Shown here in pieces: positions 12,787-21,995 of a stretch of 64,000 nt of DNA. Numbering within the stretch: the first letter of the stretch is position 1; every line of letters starts with the position of its first letter. The DNA is from Actinomycetota bacterium (GTDB lineage: Bacteria; Actinomycetota; Actinomycetes; Propionibacteriales; Nocardioidaceae), in the NCBI GenBank assembly GCA_009701885.1, contig WLJH01000001.1, positions 1-64,000 on the forward strand, given 5' to 3'. Under the pieces are notes generated by a model. The model was not told the origin of the DNA. It did not search any database and saw only the letters and a program-made list of their open reading frames with translations. A program made the translations under genes and the position numbers.

Positions 12787-13191
12787 GTGGACAGCGAGAC
12801 GTTCAGCGTCCGCACCGGCGGCCGCGACACCGTCCTGGACCTGACTGACCGCGCTCGCGCCTGGGTCGCCGGCCGCGGTGACGGGCTGCTGCACGTCTTC
12901 GTGCCGCACGCGACCGCGGGCCTCGCGGTGCTGGAGACCGGCGCCGGCTCCGACGACGACCTGCTCGCCGCGCTCGCCGACCTGCTCCCCGCGGACGACC
13001 GCTGGCGGCACCGGCACGGCACCCCCGGTCACGGCCGGTCCCACGTGATGCCGGCGCTCGTGCCGCCGTACGCCACGCTCCCGGTGCTCGACGGCGAGCT
13101 CGCCCTCGGGACCTGGCAGAGCCTGTGCCTGGTCGACCTCAACGTCGACAACCCCGAGCGCGAGGTGCGGTTCTCGTTCCTGGCAGGGTGA
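12787..13191 (+). CDS. YjbQ family protein (UPF0047, secondary thiamine-phosphate synthase type)
   Basis: 134 residues with the family's signature elements: FVPHATAGLAVLE near residue 45, DLL.ALADLLP, then GHGRSHVMPAL, LALGTWQSLCLVDL and a C-terminal R-E-V-R strand. Family members are small trimeric proteins reported to have weak thiamine-phosphate synthase activity. The start GTG 12787 is five bases after the peptidase stop, so the genes are probably co-transcribed. A second thiamine-linked family lies 3 kb upstream, which may be coincidence. Confidence 0.85.
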   Translation: MDSETFSVRTGGRDTVLDLTDRARAWVAGRGDGLLHVFVPHATAGLAVLETGAGSDDDLLAALADLLPADDRWRHRHGTPGHGRSHVMPALVPPYATLPVLDGELALGTWQSLCLVDLNVDNPEREVRFSFLAG

Positions 13192-13207
13192 GGCGGTCCT
13201 GTCCGGG

Positions 13208-13223
13208 TCGAACAGGTGTTCGA
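13208..13223. promoter_or_regulatory. LexA (SOS) box
   Basis: TCGAACAGGTGTTCGA matches the actinobacterial/Gram-positive SOS box (CGAACnnnnGTTCG) with full symmetry outside the centre. It occupies the -35 region. A -10-like TACCCT is at 13232-13237, and the ATG follows seven bases later at 13245. This layout suggests a LexA-repressed, leaderless transcript for the small gene downstream. Confidence 0.75.
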
Positions 13224-13244
13224 TCGTGGCGTACCCTGGATCGC

Positions 13245-13616
13245 ATGGACCGACTCGTCGCCCCGCCCGGCTGGCCGCGGGCCGTGCGCCCGCCCGACGC
13301 GCCCGACTGGGAGGCCACGGCCTGCGCCTGGCTGCTCGACCTCTGCCCCCCGGAGTTCCGCTCCTACCCCGCGCTGCGGCGCCACCCGGTCGTGCTCGCA
13401 CGGTTCGCGGTGCTGCACGTGGAGGGCTGCCACGCCGCGGTCCGGCGCGGGCTGAGCGAGGCCCGCGCCGACCTGCCGCAGGTCGCCGACGGCGACGTGG
13501 TGGAGGCGGCCGTGCAGACCTTCCTGGCCGAGGAGGCCCGGCTCGTCGGCGTACGACGGGAGGTCGGCCTCGTGGAGGAGGCGCTGCGCGGGCGGCGCTA
13601 CCGCGCGCGGCTGTGA
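13245..13616 (+). CDS. Small hypothetical protein, predicted SOS-regulated
   Basis: 123 residues, cytoplasmic and mostly helical: an N-terminal Pro-rich segment (about 1-22), then WEATACAWLLDLCPPEFRSY, which suggests a compact helical domain, and a C-terminal Arg-rich tail. I do not recognise a named family. The start ATG 13245 lies directly behind a LexA box and -10, with almost no leader, so expression should rise after DNA damage. The gene is separate from the upstream YjbQ gene. A role in DNA damage response is inferred only from the operator. Confidence 0.75.
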   Translation: MDRLVAPPGWPRAVRPPDAPDWEATACAWLLDLCPPEFRSYPALRRHPVVLARFAVLHVEGCHAAVRRGLSEARADLPQVADGDVVEAAVQTFLAEEARLVGVRREVGLVEEALRGRRYRARL

Positions 13617-13650
13617 TGGCGGGTCGGAGGGCACGGGTAGGTTCCGGGAC

Positions 13651-14079
13651 GTGCACGACTTCGCCTGCGTCGTCCTGGTCGACCGCCGTGGCCGCCTGCT
13701 CATGCAGGAGCGCGACGAGCACCCGGTGATCGACCCCGAGAAGTGGGGCTTGTGCGGGGGGCACCTCGAACCCGGCGAGGACCCGCTGACCGGAGCGGTC
13801 CGCGAGCTGGAGGAGGAGACCGGCGTCGTGCTGGCCCCCGAACACCTCGAGCTCGTCGAGCAGCTGCAGGTCTTCCACGAGGGCTACGGCACGTGGGACC
13901 AGATGACCTTCTACGCCGCGGGTGTCGACCTCGACGACCCCGACATCACCTGCACCGAGGGACGCCAGATCGTCTTCGTCGACCCCGACCGGGTGCTCGA
14001 CCTCGACCTGACCGGCTCGGCGCGCACCGTGCTGCCGGGGTTCCTCGAGGGCCCGATCTACAGGAGGCTGTCCGCATGA
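13651..14079 (+). CDS. Nudix hydrolase
   Basis: 142 residues. The complete Nudix box spans residues 37-59: G37, E43, R51-E52, E55-E56 and G58. It hydrolyses a nucleoside diphosphate linked to another group; the substrate is not clear, and housecleaning of damaged nucleotides is possible. The start GTG 13651 follows the SOS-regulated gene by 34 bases. The stop overlaps the next start (ATGA), so it is coupled to the SMP-30 gene. Confidence 0.9.
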   Translation: MHDFACVVLVDRRGRLLMQERDEHPVIDPEKWGLCGGHLEPGEDPLTGAVRELEEETGVVLAPEHLELVEQLQVFHEGYGTWDQMTFYAAGVDLDDPDITCTEGRQIVFVDPDRVLDLDLTGSARTVLPGFLEGPIYRRLSA

Positions 14080-15011
14080 CCCGCTCCCGCACGCTCCAGG
14101 TCCACCCCGTCGGCTACGACGGTGCCGAGGACGTCGTCGTCGCCACCTCCGGTCGGCACGAGGGGGCGGTCTACACCGGCACCGTGGACGGCGCGGTGCT
14201 GCGGGTCTCCCACGACGGCTCCCGGGTCGAGCGGGTCGGCAGCACCGGCGGCCGCCCGCTCGGCATCGAGGTCGACCCCGACGGCCGGCTGCTGGTCTGC
14301 GACTCCCACCGCGGCGTGCTGCGGATGGACCCCGACACCGGGGCGGTCGAGCAGGTCCTGGCGGCGGTCGACGGCGTCCCCATGGTCTTCTGCAACAACG
14401 CCGCGATCGCCAGCGACGGCACGGTGTGGTTCTCCGACTCCTCGCGGCACTTCGGCATCGACCGGTGGAAGGACGACTTCGTCCAGGACACCGCCAGCGG
14501 CCGGCTGCTCGCGCTGCGCCCCGACGGGTCGGTCGAGACCGTGCTCGACGGCCTGCGCTTCGCCAACGGCGTGGCCCTGGCCCCCGACGAGTCCTTCGTC
14601 GTCGTCGCCGAGACCCGGGGGCGCACGCTGGTGCGGCACTGGCTCACCGGCGACCGCGCCGGCACCCGCGACCTCCTCGTGGACGGCCTGCCCGGCTACC
14701 CCGACAACATCGCCCGCGGCAGCGATGGCCTCATCTGGGTCAGCATCGCCAGCCCGACCGACCCGGTCGTCGAGCGACTGGGCCGCGCGCCCCTGTTCGT
14801 GCGCAAGGGTGTGACCAAGATCCCGGAGCGGTTCCAGCCCGCCCCGAAGCGCACCTGCCGGGTCCAGGCCTACGACGCCGCCGGCACGCTCGTGCACGAC
14901 CTGGACCTCGACACGCCCGACTTCCACATGGCCACCGGGGTGCGCGAGCACGAGGGGCGCGTGTGGATCGGCAGCCTGCACGAGCCCTCCGTCGGGGTCG
15001 TGGATCTGTGA
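14076..15011 (+). CDS. SMP-30/gluconolactonase/strictosidine synthase-like beta-propeller protein
   Basis: 311 residues with repeated beta-propeller blades (GRPLGIEVDPDGRLLVCDS, LRFANGVALAPDESFVVVAE, GYPDNIARGSDGLIWVS) and the C-terminal MATGVREHEGRVWIGSLHEP typical of strictosidine-synthase-like proteins. The Asn/Asp in PDNIA and NGVAL match the usual metal ligands of the fold, so it may be a lactonase or esterase. No signal peptide is seen. It overlaps the Nudix gene by four bases. Confidence 0.85.
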   Translation: MTRSRTLQVHPVGYDGAEDVVVATSGRHEGAVYTGTVDGAVLRVSHDGSRVERVGSTGGRPLGIEVDPDGRLLVCDSHRGVLRMDPDTGAVEQVLAAVDGVPMVFCNNAAIASDGTVWFSDSSRHFGIDRWKDDFVQDTASGRLLALRPDGSVETVLDGLRFANGVALAPDESFVVVAETRGRTLVRHWLTGDRAGTRDLLVDGLPGYPDNIARGSDGLIWVSIASPTDPVVERLGRAPLFVRKGVTKIPERFQPAPKRTCRVQAYDAAGTLVHDLDLDTPDFHMATGVREHEGRVWIGSLHEPSVGVVDL

Positions 15012-15022
15012 GCCACCCCGTC

Positions 15023-15071
15023 TAGACTCGGAGGCTCCGCCCCGGGCTGCGTGACCCGCACCGTCCCGGGG
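15023..15071 (+). promoter_or_regulatory. dxs promoter -10 and leader hairpin
   Basis: TAGACT (15023-15028) is a good -10 hexamer. The following leader of about 65 bases contains an inverted repeat, CCCCGGG (15040-15046) with CCCGGGG (15065-15071), and ends in the strong ribosome binding site AGGAGGAGG. The hairpin may set mRNA stability or translation; no known riboswitch fold is recognised. Confidence 0.5.
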
Positions 15072-15099
15072 GCAACGACGCAGGAGGAGGACCCCCCGA

Positions 15100-17067
15100 A
15101 TGGGAGTGCTGGAGTCGGTCTCGGGACCCCGTGACCTCCGGAGCCTCACCGACGCGGAGCTCGACCTCCTGGCGAGCGAGATCCGCGACCTGCTGGTCCG
15201 CTCCACCTCGCGGGTCGGCGGCCACCTCGGCCCCAACCTCGGCGTCGTGGAGCTGACCATCGCGATCCACCGGGTCTTCGACTCCCCGCGCGACCGGGTC
15301 GTCCTCGACACCGGCCACCAGTCCTACGTCCACAAGATGCTCACCGGGCGCGCCGGCCAGTTCGACGGCCTGCGGCAGGAGGGCGGGCTCTCGGGCTACC
15401 CGAGCCAGGCCGAGTCCCCGCACGACATCGTGGAGAACTCCCACGCTTCGACCGCCCTGTCCTACGCCGACGGCCTGGCCAAGGCCTACCGCATCCGCGG
15501 GGAGGACCGGCACGTCGTGGCGGTCATCGGCGACGGGGCCCTCACCGGCGGCATGGCCTGGGAGGCGCTCAACAACATCGCGGTCGCCCCCGACAGCCGC
15601 CTGGTGATCGTGGTCAACGACAACGGCCGCTCCTACACCCCGACCGTCGGCGGTCTCGCCACCGCACTGTCGAGCCTGCGCACCGACCCCCGCTACGAGC
15701 ACGTCCTCGACGTGGTCAAGAAGCGGCTCAACGCCGTGCCGGGCGTCGGCCCCGCGGCGTACGACGCGTTGCACGCCATGAAGAAGGGCCTCAAGGACGC
15801 GCTCGCCCCCCAGGGCCTCTTCGAGGACCTCGGCCTGAAGTACGTCGGTCCCGTCGACGGCCACGACCGGGCCGCCATGGAGACCGCGCTCACCCAGGCC
15901 AAGCGCTTCAACGGCCCCGTCATCGTGCACGCGCTGACCCGCAAGGGCTTCGGGTACGACGCCGCCGAGCGCCACGAGGCCGACCAGTTCCACAGCCCCC
16001 AGCCCTTCGACATCGAGTCCGGCGAGGAGCGCAAGCGCGGTCGCATCTGGACCGACTTCTTCTCCGACGCCATGGTCGACCTGGGCCACCGACGCAAGGA
16101 CGTCGTGGCCATCACCGCCGCGATGATGCACCCGGTGGGCCTCGACGCCTTCGAGGCGCACTTCCCCGAGCGTACCTTCGACGTCGGTATCGCCGAGCAG
16201 CACGCCGCCACCTCGGCTGCCGGCCTCGCGATGGGTGGCCTGCACCCCGTCGTCGCGGTCTACGCGACCTTCCTCAACCGCGCCTTCGACCAGGTGCTCA
16301 TGGACGTCGCGCTGCACAAGTGCGGCGTCACCTTCGTGCTCGACCGCTCCGGCGTCACCGGCGACGACGGTGCCAGCCACAACGGCATGTGGGACATGTC
16401 GGTCCTGCAGGTCGTGCCCGGCCTGCGCCTGGCCGCGCCCCGCGACGCCACCCGCCTGCGCGAGCTGCTCGACGAGGCCGTGCAGGTCGACGACGCCCCG
16501 ACCGTGGTCCGCTTCCCCAAGGGCGCCCCGCCCGCCGACGTGCCCGCCGTCGACCGGGCCGGCGGGTGCGACGTGCTGGTGCGCTCGGGTGCCCGTGACG
16601 TCCTCGTGGTCGCCGTCGGCTCGATGGCCACCACGGCCGTCGAGGTGGCCGAGCGGCTGCGCGACCAGGGCATCGGCGTGACCGTGGTCGACCCGCGCTG
16701 GGTCAAGCCCGTCGACCCCGCGCTGGTCGACCTGGCCCGCGAGCACCGGCTGGTGGTCAGCGTCGAGGACAACGGCGTGCAGGGCGGCTGCGGGGCCTCG
16801 CTGCTCCAGGCGCTCGTGGCCGCCGGCGTGCGCACCCCGGTGCAGCTGCACGGCATCCCGCAGGAGTTCCTGGGCCACGCCAAGCGCGACGTGATCCTCG
16901 AGCGGGTCGGACTCACCGCCCAGCACCTCGCCCGCGGCATCGTCGAGGCCATGGCCGGCGACCTCGTCGGCGACGGCGACACGGTCGTCGACCCCGTCCA
17001 GCCCGGCCCAGCCCAGCCCGAGGTCGCCGGTCCGCCCGGCGACCGGTCGCGTGACCGGCGCGGCTGA
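15100..17067 (+). CDS. dxs: 1-deoxy-D-xylulose-5-phosphate synthase
   Basis: 655 residues. It condenses pyruvate and glyceraldehyde 3-phosphate using thiamine diphosphate, the first step of the MEP isoprenoid pathway. The thiamine-diphosphate motif [16 protein letters not shown] is near residue 145, the catalytic His region [14 protein letters not shown] precedes it, and the transketolase pyrimidine domain has [15 protein letters not shown] near 415. The start ATG 15100 follows a strong Shine-Dalgarno. The last ~25 residues are Pro/Gly/Asp-rich and overlap the next gene by 17 bases. Confidence 0.97.
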   Translation: MGVLESVSGPRDLRSLTDAELDLLASEIRDLLVRSTSRVGGHLGPNLGVVELTIAIHRVFDSPRDRVVLDTGHQSYVHKMLTGRAGQFDGLRQEGGLSGYPSQAESPHDIVENSHASTALSYADGLAKAYRIRGEDRHVVAVIGDGALTGGMAWEALNNIAVAPDSRLVIVVNDNGRSYTPTVGGLATALSSLRTDPRYEHVLDVVKKRLNAVPGVGPAAYDALHAMKKGLKDALAPQGLFEDLGLKYVGPVDGHDRAAMETALTQAKRFNGPVIVHALTRKGFGYDAAERHEADQFHSPQPFDIESGEERKRGRIWTDFFSDAMVDLGHRRKDVVAITAAMMHPVGLDAFEAHFPERTFDVGIAEQHAATSAAGLAMGGLHPVVAVYATFLNRAFDQVLMDVALHKCGVTFVLDRSGVTGDDGASHNGMWDMSVLQVVPGLRLAAPRDATRLRELLDEAVQVDDAPTVVRFPKGAPPADVPAVDRAGGCDVLVRSGARDVLVVAVGSMATTAVEVAERLRDQGIGVTVVDPRWVKPVDPALVDLAREHRLVVSVEDNGVQGGCGASLLQALVAAGVRTPVQLHGIPQEFLGHAKRDVILERVGLTAQHLARGIVEAMAGDLVGDGDTVVDPVQPGPAQPEVAGPPGDRSRDRRG

Positions 17068-18442
17068 GAGGTCCTGGGAGGGAGACCCGCACCTCGGCCC
17101 CGGTCGGTCGCAGCGCCGGACCGTCCGCTGGACCTCGGCGCTGCTCGGTGCCGTCCTGGCGCTGGGAGTGCTGAGCGGCTGCAGCCTGCTCTCCGACGAC
17201 GAGACGTCCTCGCCGGGGACCTCGGCGGCACCGGCACCACCGGGGGTCGTCGAGGAGCTCACGCGGGTCCTGCGCCGGCGTGCGGTCGCCGTCCGCGAGG
17301 GGGACGAGCAGGTCTTCCGCTCCGGCCTGGCGCGGCGCGGCGGTGAGTTCGGCACGGCGCAGGCCGACTACTTCCGTGCCATGCAGGACCTGCCGGTCCA
17401 GGTGTTCCGCTACTCCTTCGACCCCGCCGAGGTGCTGCGCGACGGCGAGTCCTACTGGGTCGTCGTGCGGGTCCACCTCCAGCTGGAGGGGTACGACGCC
17501 GCCCCGGTCGTCGCCCGCGACCGCTACCTCTTCACGCCCGGATCGCGGGGCCGGCTGCGGCTGGCCTCGGTGACCGACGAGGCGTGGGAGGAGCGCAACG
17601 GCGTGGTGGCCCAGCCCTGGGACCGGGGCCCGGTCGAGGTCCGCGAGGTGGCGGGCGTCCTCGGCGTCTTCGACGCCACCTCGGTCGGCAGTGCCGACGC
17701 GCTGCTGGAGTCGGTGCAGCGCGGCATCGCCGACGTCAGCGCCGTGGTGCCCTACGACTGGGAGCGCCGGGTCGTGGTGTACGCCCTGGGCGACTCCGGG
17801 TTCCTCGGCTCGCTGGCCGAGCTGCCGGGCGGCGACCCCGAGCTGGTCGACGCGGTCGCGTTCCCGGTGCCGCTCGACGACGCCGACCCGAGCGCCGGGA
17901 CCGCCGGGGTCCGGGTCGCCCTCCACCCGCGGATGCTGACCCGCGAGGACGGGGCCCGCGACCGGCTCGTGCGCCACGAGCTCACCCACGTCGCCCTCGG
18001 ACCGCGCGACGACGCCGTGCCGGTCTGGCTCTCGGAGGGGATCGCTGAGTGGGTCTCGGTCGCCCCGCTCGCGCCCGAGGACCGGGCGCTCTCGACGGGC
18101 TCGCTCGTGGCTGCCCGCGACGGGCTCGACGGGGAGGAGCCGTCGGGGGAGCCCCTCGACCTGCCCCGCTCCGACGGGTTCAACGGCGCGACCTCGGGCG
18201 CCAACTACGGGCTCTCGTGGTGGGCGTGCGAGGCCCTCACGACGGCGTACGGCGACGAGGTGCTGTGGACGCTGGTCGACGACCTCGACGCGGCGGCCGA
18301 GGTGGTCACCGCCCGCGGGGAGGACCCGGCCGTGGGGGTCGACGAGCGCGGCGAGGAGGTGCTGGCCCAGCGCACGGGGCTCACCACCGAGGACCTCGCC
18401 CGGCGGGCGGCGAGGCTGATGCTGGCGACGTACGGGCCCTGA
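17051..18442 (+). CDS. Lipoprotein with an HExxH zinc-peptidase (MA clan) domain
   Basis: 463 residues. A lipobox LSGC puts the lipidated Cys at 44, preceded by a basic region and a hydrophobic segment, so it is anchored outside the membrane. Residues 309-313 read HELTH, and E329 in WLSEGIAEW lies 16 residues after the second His, the gluzincin arrangement. It should be a surface metallopeptidase; the substrate is unknown. An N-terminal domain (about 60-170) with alternating strands resembles an NTF2/SnoaL-like fold but that is uncertain. The start GTG 17051 lies inside the dxs gene. Confidence 0.82.
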   Translation: MTGAAERSWEGDPHLGPGRSQRRTVRWTSALLGAVLALGVLSGCSLLSDDETSSPGTSAAPAPPGVVEELTRVLRRRAVAVREGDEQVFRSGLARRGGEFGTAQADYFRAMQDLPVQVFRYSFDPAEVLRDGESYWVVVRVHLQLEGYDAAPVVARDRYLFTPGSRGRLRLASVTDEAWEERNGVVAQPWDRGPVEVREVAGVLGVFDATSVGSADALLESVQRGIADVSAVVPYDWERRVVVYALGDSGFLGSLAELPGGDPELVDAVAFPVPLDDADPSAGTAGVRVALHPRMLTREDGARDRLVRHELTHVALGPRDDAVPVWLSEGIAEWVSVAPLAPEDRALSTGSLVAARDGLDGEEPSGEPLDLPRSDGFNGATSGANYGLSWWACEALTTAYGDEVLWTLVDDLDAAAEVVTARGEDPAVGVDERGEEVLAQRTGLTTEDLARRAARLMLATYGP

Positions 18443-18477
18443 CCCCCTCCTCCTGCGAGGCGGGAGCCAGGGCCCGT
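18432..18477. terminator. Bidirectional terminator between the convergent peptidase and fadB genes
   Basis: ACGGGCCCTG (18432-18441) and CAGGGCCCGT (18468-18477) form a perfect 10-bp stem. The loop carries a second smaller stem (CCTC/GAGG). It spans the stop codon of the plus-strand gene and lies before the fadB stop. Confidence 0.7.
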
Positions 18478-18501
18478 CGTGGTCCGCTGGTCGTGCGGTG
18501 C

Positions 18502-20577
18502 TCAGTGGAAGGAGCCGAGGCCCTCACGCTCGAGGAGCATCGTGAGCCCGCCGTTCCAGAACGCGAAGCCGGCACCGGTGATCATCGCCAGGTCGAGGTC
18601 CTCGGCGGCGGTGACGACACCCTCGTCGAGCATGAGGCGCGCCTCCTCGGCCAGGCCGGTGAGGACCTGGGTGCGGACCTCCTCGCGGGAGAGCACGACC
18701 GGCGAGGCCGGCTTCTCCAGCAGCGCCTCGACCTCGGGGTCCAGGAACCCGTCGGGACCGAAGTAGGCACCCTTGCGCGCCGCCACGACCCGCTCGAGGG
18801 CGGGGGAGACGTAGAAGCGGTCGGGGAAGGCCGCCGCGAGCGTCTCGGTGTTGTGCAGCGCGATGGCCGGGCCGACCAGGGCGATCAGCGTGAACGGCGA
18901 CATCGGTGCGACACCGGCGAAGGCGCCGTCGACGACGTCGATCGGGGTGCCCTGGTCCAGCACCCGGCTCACGTCGGACATGAAGCGCCCGAGCAGCCGG
19001 TTGACGATGAAGGACGGGCTGTCCTGCACCAGGATGGTGGTCTTCTTCAGTGCCTTGCCGGTGCCGAAGGCGGTGGCCAGCGTGGCGTCGTCGGTCTTCT
19101 CGCCCTGGACGATCTCCAGCAGCGGCATCACGGCGACGGGGTTGAAGAAGTGGAAGCCCACGACCCGCTCGGGGTGCTGCAGGTCCGCGGCCATCTCCGT
19201 GATCGACAGCGAGGAGGTGTTGGTCGCCAGCACGCACTCGGGGGAGACCACGGCCTCGACGTCGGCGAAGACCGACTTCTTGACCGACATCTCCTCGAAG
19301 ACCGCCTCGATGACGAAGTCGGCGCCCGCGAAGCCGGTGGCCTTGTCGACCGAGCCGGAGACCAGGGCCTTGTGGCGGTTGGCCTTGTCCTGGTTGATCC
19401 GGCCCTTGGCGAGCAGCTTGTCGATCTCGGCGTGGACGTAGCCCACGCCCTTGTCGACTCGCTCCTGGTCGAGGTCGGTCAGCACGACCGGCACCTCGAG
19501 GCGGCGGACGAAGAGCAGCGCCATCTGGCTGGCCATGAGGCCCGCGCCGACGATGCCGACCTTCGTGACCGGGCGGGCCAGCGAGCGGTCCGGGGCGCCG
19601 GCGGGGCGCTTGGCGCGCTTCTGCACCAGGTCGAAGGCGTAGAGGCTGGCGAGCAGCTCGGGGGTCTGCGACAGGGCGTGCAGGGCGTCGTCCTCGCGGG
19701 CGAAGCCCGCGTCGCGGTCGCCGTCGCGGGCGGCGTCGATCAGTTCGACGGCCTTGGCCGCTGCGGGGGAGGCCCCGCCGGTGCGGGCCTGGGCGACCTG
19801 CTGGGCCCGGCGTACGGCGTCGTCCCAGCCCTGGCCGCGGTCGACCTCGGGTCGCTCCACGACGACGTCGCCGCGCAGCACCGAGGCGGCCCAGAGCAGC
19901 GACTGCTCCAGGAAGTCCGCGCCCTGGAAGACCGCGTCGGCCAGGCCGAGCTCGAAGGCCTGCTGCCCGCCGACGGTCTTGCCGTTGTTGAGGGGGTTCT
20001 CGAGGATCAGCTGCACCGCGGTGGCCGGACCGACCAGGTTGGGCACCAGGTAGGCGCCGCCCCAGCCGGGGACGAGGCCGAGCATGACCTCGGGCAGGCC
20101 GAGGGCGGGCGCGGAGTCCATGACGGTGCGGTAGGTGCAGTGCAGCGCGACCTCGAGGCCGCCGCCCAGCGCCAGGCCGTTGACGAAGCCGAAGGACGGC
20201 TTGCCGCCGGGGTCGCCGAGCTTGCGGAAGACCGCGTGGCCGAGCTCGGCCACGACCCGCACGGCGTCCGGGCCGCCACCGGCGATGCTGGTGAGGTCGG
20301 CGCCCGCGGCGAGGATGAACGGCTTGCCGGTCACGGCCAGCGCGGTGACCTCGTCGTCGGCCAGCGCCGCGTCGATCGCGGTGTTGAGGCTGATCAGGCC
20401 GCGGGGGCCGAAGGTGTTGGGCTTGGTGTGGTCCTCGCCGTTGTCGAGGGTGATGAGGCCGATCGTGCCGGCGCCGCCGGGGAGGGCGACCTTGCGCAGC
20501 TTGGCCTCGGTGACGCGCTCGGCGTCGGAGGAGATGGCCTGCGCCCGCTCGAGGAGGGTGTCGATGGTGGTGCTCAC
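18502..20577 (-). CDS. fadB: Fatty oxidation multifunctional protein: enoyl-CoA hydratase / 3-hydroxyacyl-CoA dehydrogenase
   Basis: 691 residues. The N-terminal crotonase domain has both catalytic glutamates (E142 in GGGLE, E163 in LPEVMLGL). The NAD domain begins GIVGAGLMA near residue 341, and the dehydrogenase His is H476 in HFFNP. It hydrates enoyl-CoA and oxidises the 3-hydroxyacyl-CoA in beta-oxidation, acting with the thiolase encoded just upstream. The start is GTG 20577, one base after the thiolase stop, so translation is coupled. Confidence 0.95.
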   Translation of the reverse strand: MSTTIDTLLERAQAISSDAERVTEAKLRKVALPGGAGTIGLITLDNGEDHTKPNTFGPRGLISLNTAIDAALADDEVTALAVTGKPFILAAGADLTSIAGGGPDAVRVVAELGHAVFRKLGDPGGKPSFGFVNGLALGGGLEVALHCTYRTVMDSAPALGLPEVMLGLVPGWGGAYLVPNLVGPATAVQLILENPLNNGKTVGGQQAFELGLADAVFQGADFLEQSLLWAASVLRGDVVVERPEVDRGQGWDDAVRRAQQVAQARTGGASPAAAKAVELIDAARDGDRDAGFAREDDALHALSQTPELLASLYAFDLVQKRAKRPAGAPDRSLARPVTKVGIVGAGLMASQMALLFVRRLEVPVVLTDLDQERVDKGVGYVHAEIDKLLAKGRINQDKANRHKALVSGSVDKATGFAGADFVIEAVFEEMSVKKSVFADVEAVVSPECVLATNTSSLSITEMAADLQHPERVVGFHFFNPVAVMPLLEIVQGEKTDDATLATAFGTGKALKKTTILVQDSPSFIVNRLLGRFMSDVSRVLDQGTPIDVVDGAFAGVAPMSPFTLIALVGPAIALHNTETLAAAFPDRFYVSPALERVVAARKGAYFGPDGFLDPEVEALLEKPASPVVLSREEVRTQVLTGLAEEARLMLDEGVVTAAEDLDLAMITGAGFAFWNGGLTMLLEREGLGSFH

Positions 20578-20578
20578 G

Positions 20579-21775
20579 TCAGTTGGCTCCGTTCCAGTGC
20601 GGGTTCTCCCAGATGACCGTGCCGCCCATGCCGATGCCGATGCACATGGTGGTCAGGCCGTAGCGGACCTCGGGGCGCTCCTCGAACTGGCGCGCCAGCT
20701 GGGTCATGAGGCGCACGCCGGAGGAGGCCAGCGGGTGGCCCATCGCGATCGCGCCGCCGTAGGGGTTGACCCGGGCGTCGTCGTCGGCGATGCCGAAGTG
20801 CTCCAGGAAGGCCAGCACCTGCACGGCGAAGGCCTCGTTGACCTCGAAGGCCTCGATGTCGTCGATGGTGAGGCCGGCCTGCTTGAGCGCCTTCTCGGTG
20901 GCCGGGATCGGGCCGGCGCCCATGACCTCGGGCTCGACGCCGACGAAGGAGTAGGACACCAGGCGCATGCGCACGGGCAGCCCGAGCTCGCGGGCGGTCT
21001 CCTCCTCGGCCAGCAGGGCGGCGGTGGCGCCGTCGTTGATGCCCGCGGCGTTGCCGGCGGTGACGTTGCCGGCGGCACGGAACGGGGTCTTGAGCCCGGC
21101 GAGGCTCTCCATCGTCGTCTGCGGGCGCATCGGCTCGTCGGTGGTGGCCAGGCCCCAGCCCAGCTCGGCCGAGCGCGTCGCGACGGGCACCAGGTCGGGC
21201 TGGATCTTGCCGGCGTCGTACGCCGCGGCCGTCTTGGCCTGGGAGCGCACGGCGTAGGCGTCGACGCGCTCCTTGGTGATCGTGGGGTAGCGGTCGTGCA
21301 GGTTCTCCGCCGTCTTGCCCATGACGAGCGCGTCGGGGTTGACCACGCGCTCGGAGAGGATGCGCGGGTTGGGGTCCACGCCCTCGCCCATGGGGTGACG
21401 GCCCATGTGCTCGACGCCGCCGGCGATGGCGACGTCGTAGGAGCCGAAGGCGATGCCGCCGGCCGTGGTGGTGACGGCGGTCATCGCGCCCGCGCACATG
21501 CGGTCGATGGCGTAGCCGGGCACCGACTGCGGCAGCCCGGAGAGCAGGGCGGCGGTGCGGCCGATGGTCAGGCCCTGGTCACCGATCTGGGTGGTGGCGG
21601 CGATCGCGACCTCGTCGACCCGCTCGGGCGGCAGCGACGGGTTGCGGCGCATGAGCTCGCGGATGCACTTGATGACCAGGTCGTCGGCGCGGGTCTCGGC
21701 GTACTGGCCCTTGGCCTTGCCGAAGGGAGTGCGCACGCCGTCGACGAAGACGACCTCTCGCAGTTGTCGGGGCAC
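20579..21775 (-). CDS. fadA: Acetyl-CoA C-acyltransferase (thiolase)
   Basis: 398 residues with the full thiolase triad: acyl-accepting C94 in DRMCAGAM, H347 in MGHPLASSG, and C378 in CIGIGMGG. It cleaves 3-ketoacyl-CoA in the last step of beta-oxidation. It is the first gene of the fadA-fadB operon. The start GTG 21775 has AGGAGA six bases upstream on this strand. A 29-bp palindrome lies in its promoter, so a dedicated repressor is likely. Confidence 0.95.
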   Translation of the reverse strand: MPRQLREVVFVDGVRTPFGKAKGQYAETRADDLVIKCIRELMRRNPSLPPERVDEVAIAATTQIGDQGLTIGRTAALLSGLPQSVPGYAIDRMCAGAMTAVTTTAGGIAFGSYDVAIAGGVEHMGRHPMGEGVDPNPRILSERVVNPDALVMGKTAENLHDRYPTITKERVDAYAVRSQAKTAAAYDAGKIQPDLVPVATRSAELGWGLATTDEPMRPQTTMESLAGLKTPFRAAGNVTAGNAAGINDGATAALLAEEETARELGLPVRMRLVSYSFVGVEPEVMGAGPIPATEKALKQAGLTIDDIEAFEVNEAFAVQVLAFLEHFGIADDDARVNPYGGAIAMGHPLASSGVRLMTQLARQFEERPEVRYGLTTMCIGIGMGGTVIWENPHWNGAN

Positions 21776-21813
21776 GGGGTCTCCTGTGGGTGGGGTGCTC
21801 GGGGACGGGCGAC

Positions 21814-21856
21814 ACGCTACCCGCTCGGTTACCCGTGAGTAGTACCCACCGGTAAC
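21814..21856 (-). promoter_or_regulatory. fadA promoter with palindromic operator
   Basis: Bases 21828-21856 form a palindrome with 14-base arms (12 of 14 pairs) around one central base; the outer hexamers are GTTACC and GGTAAC. On the minus strand a -10-like TAGCGT lies at 21819-21814, so the palindrome covers the -35 region, as a repressor site would. A TetR-type fatty-acid regulator is the obvious candidate, but its identity cannot be read here. Confidence 0.6.
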
Positions 21857-21995
21857 TCGAGGACGATCCGGGGACGACAGGGTGCCCGGTGGGGGACGGC
21901 GGCCCGGGAATATCGTGGGCCGTCCCTGGCTTCCCCGACCGTCCGAACGACCGGCGGACCAGCCGTCCCCCACCGGAGAGGAGCGTGGCGCCACC

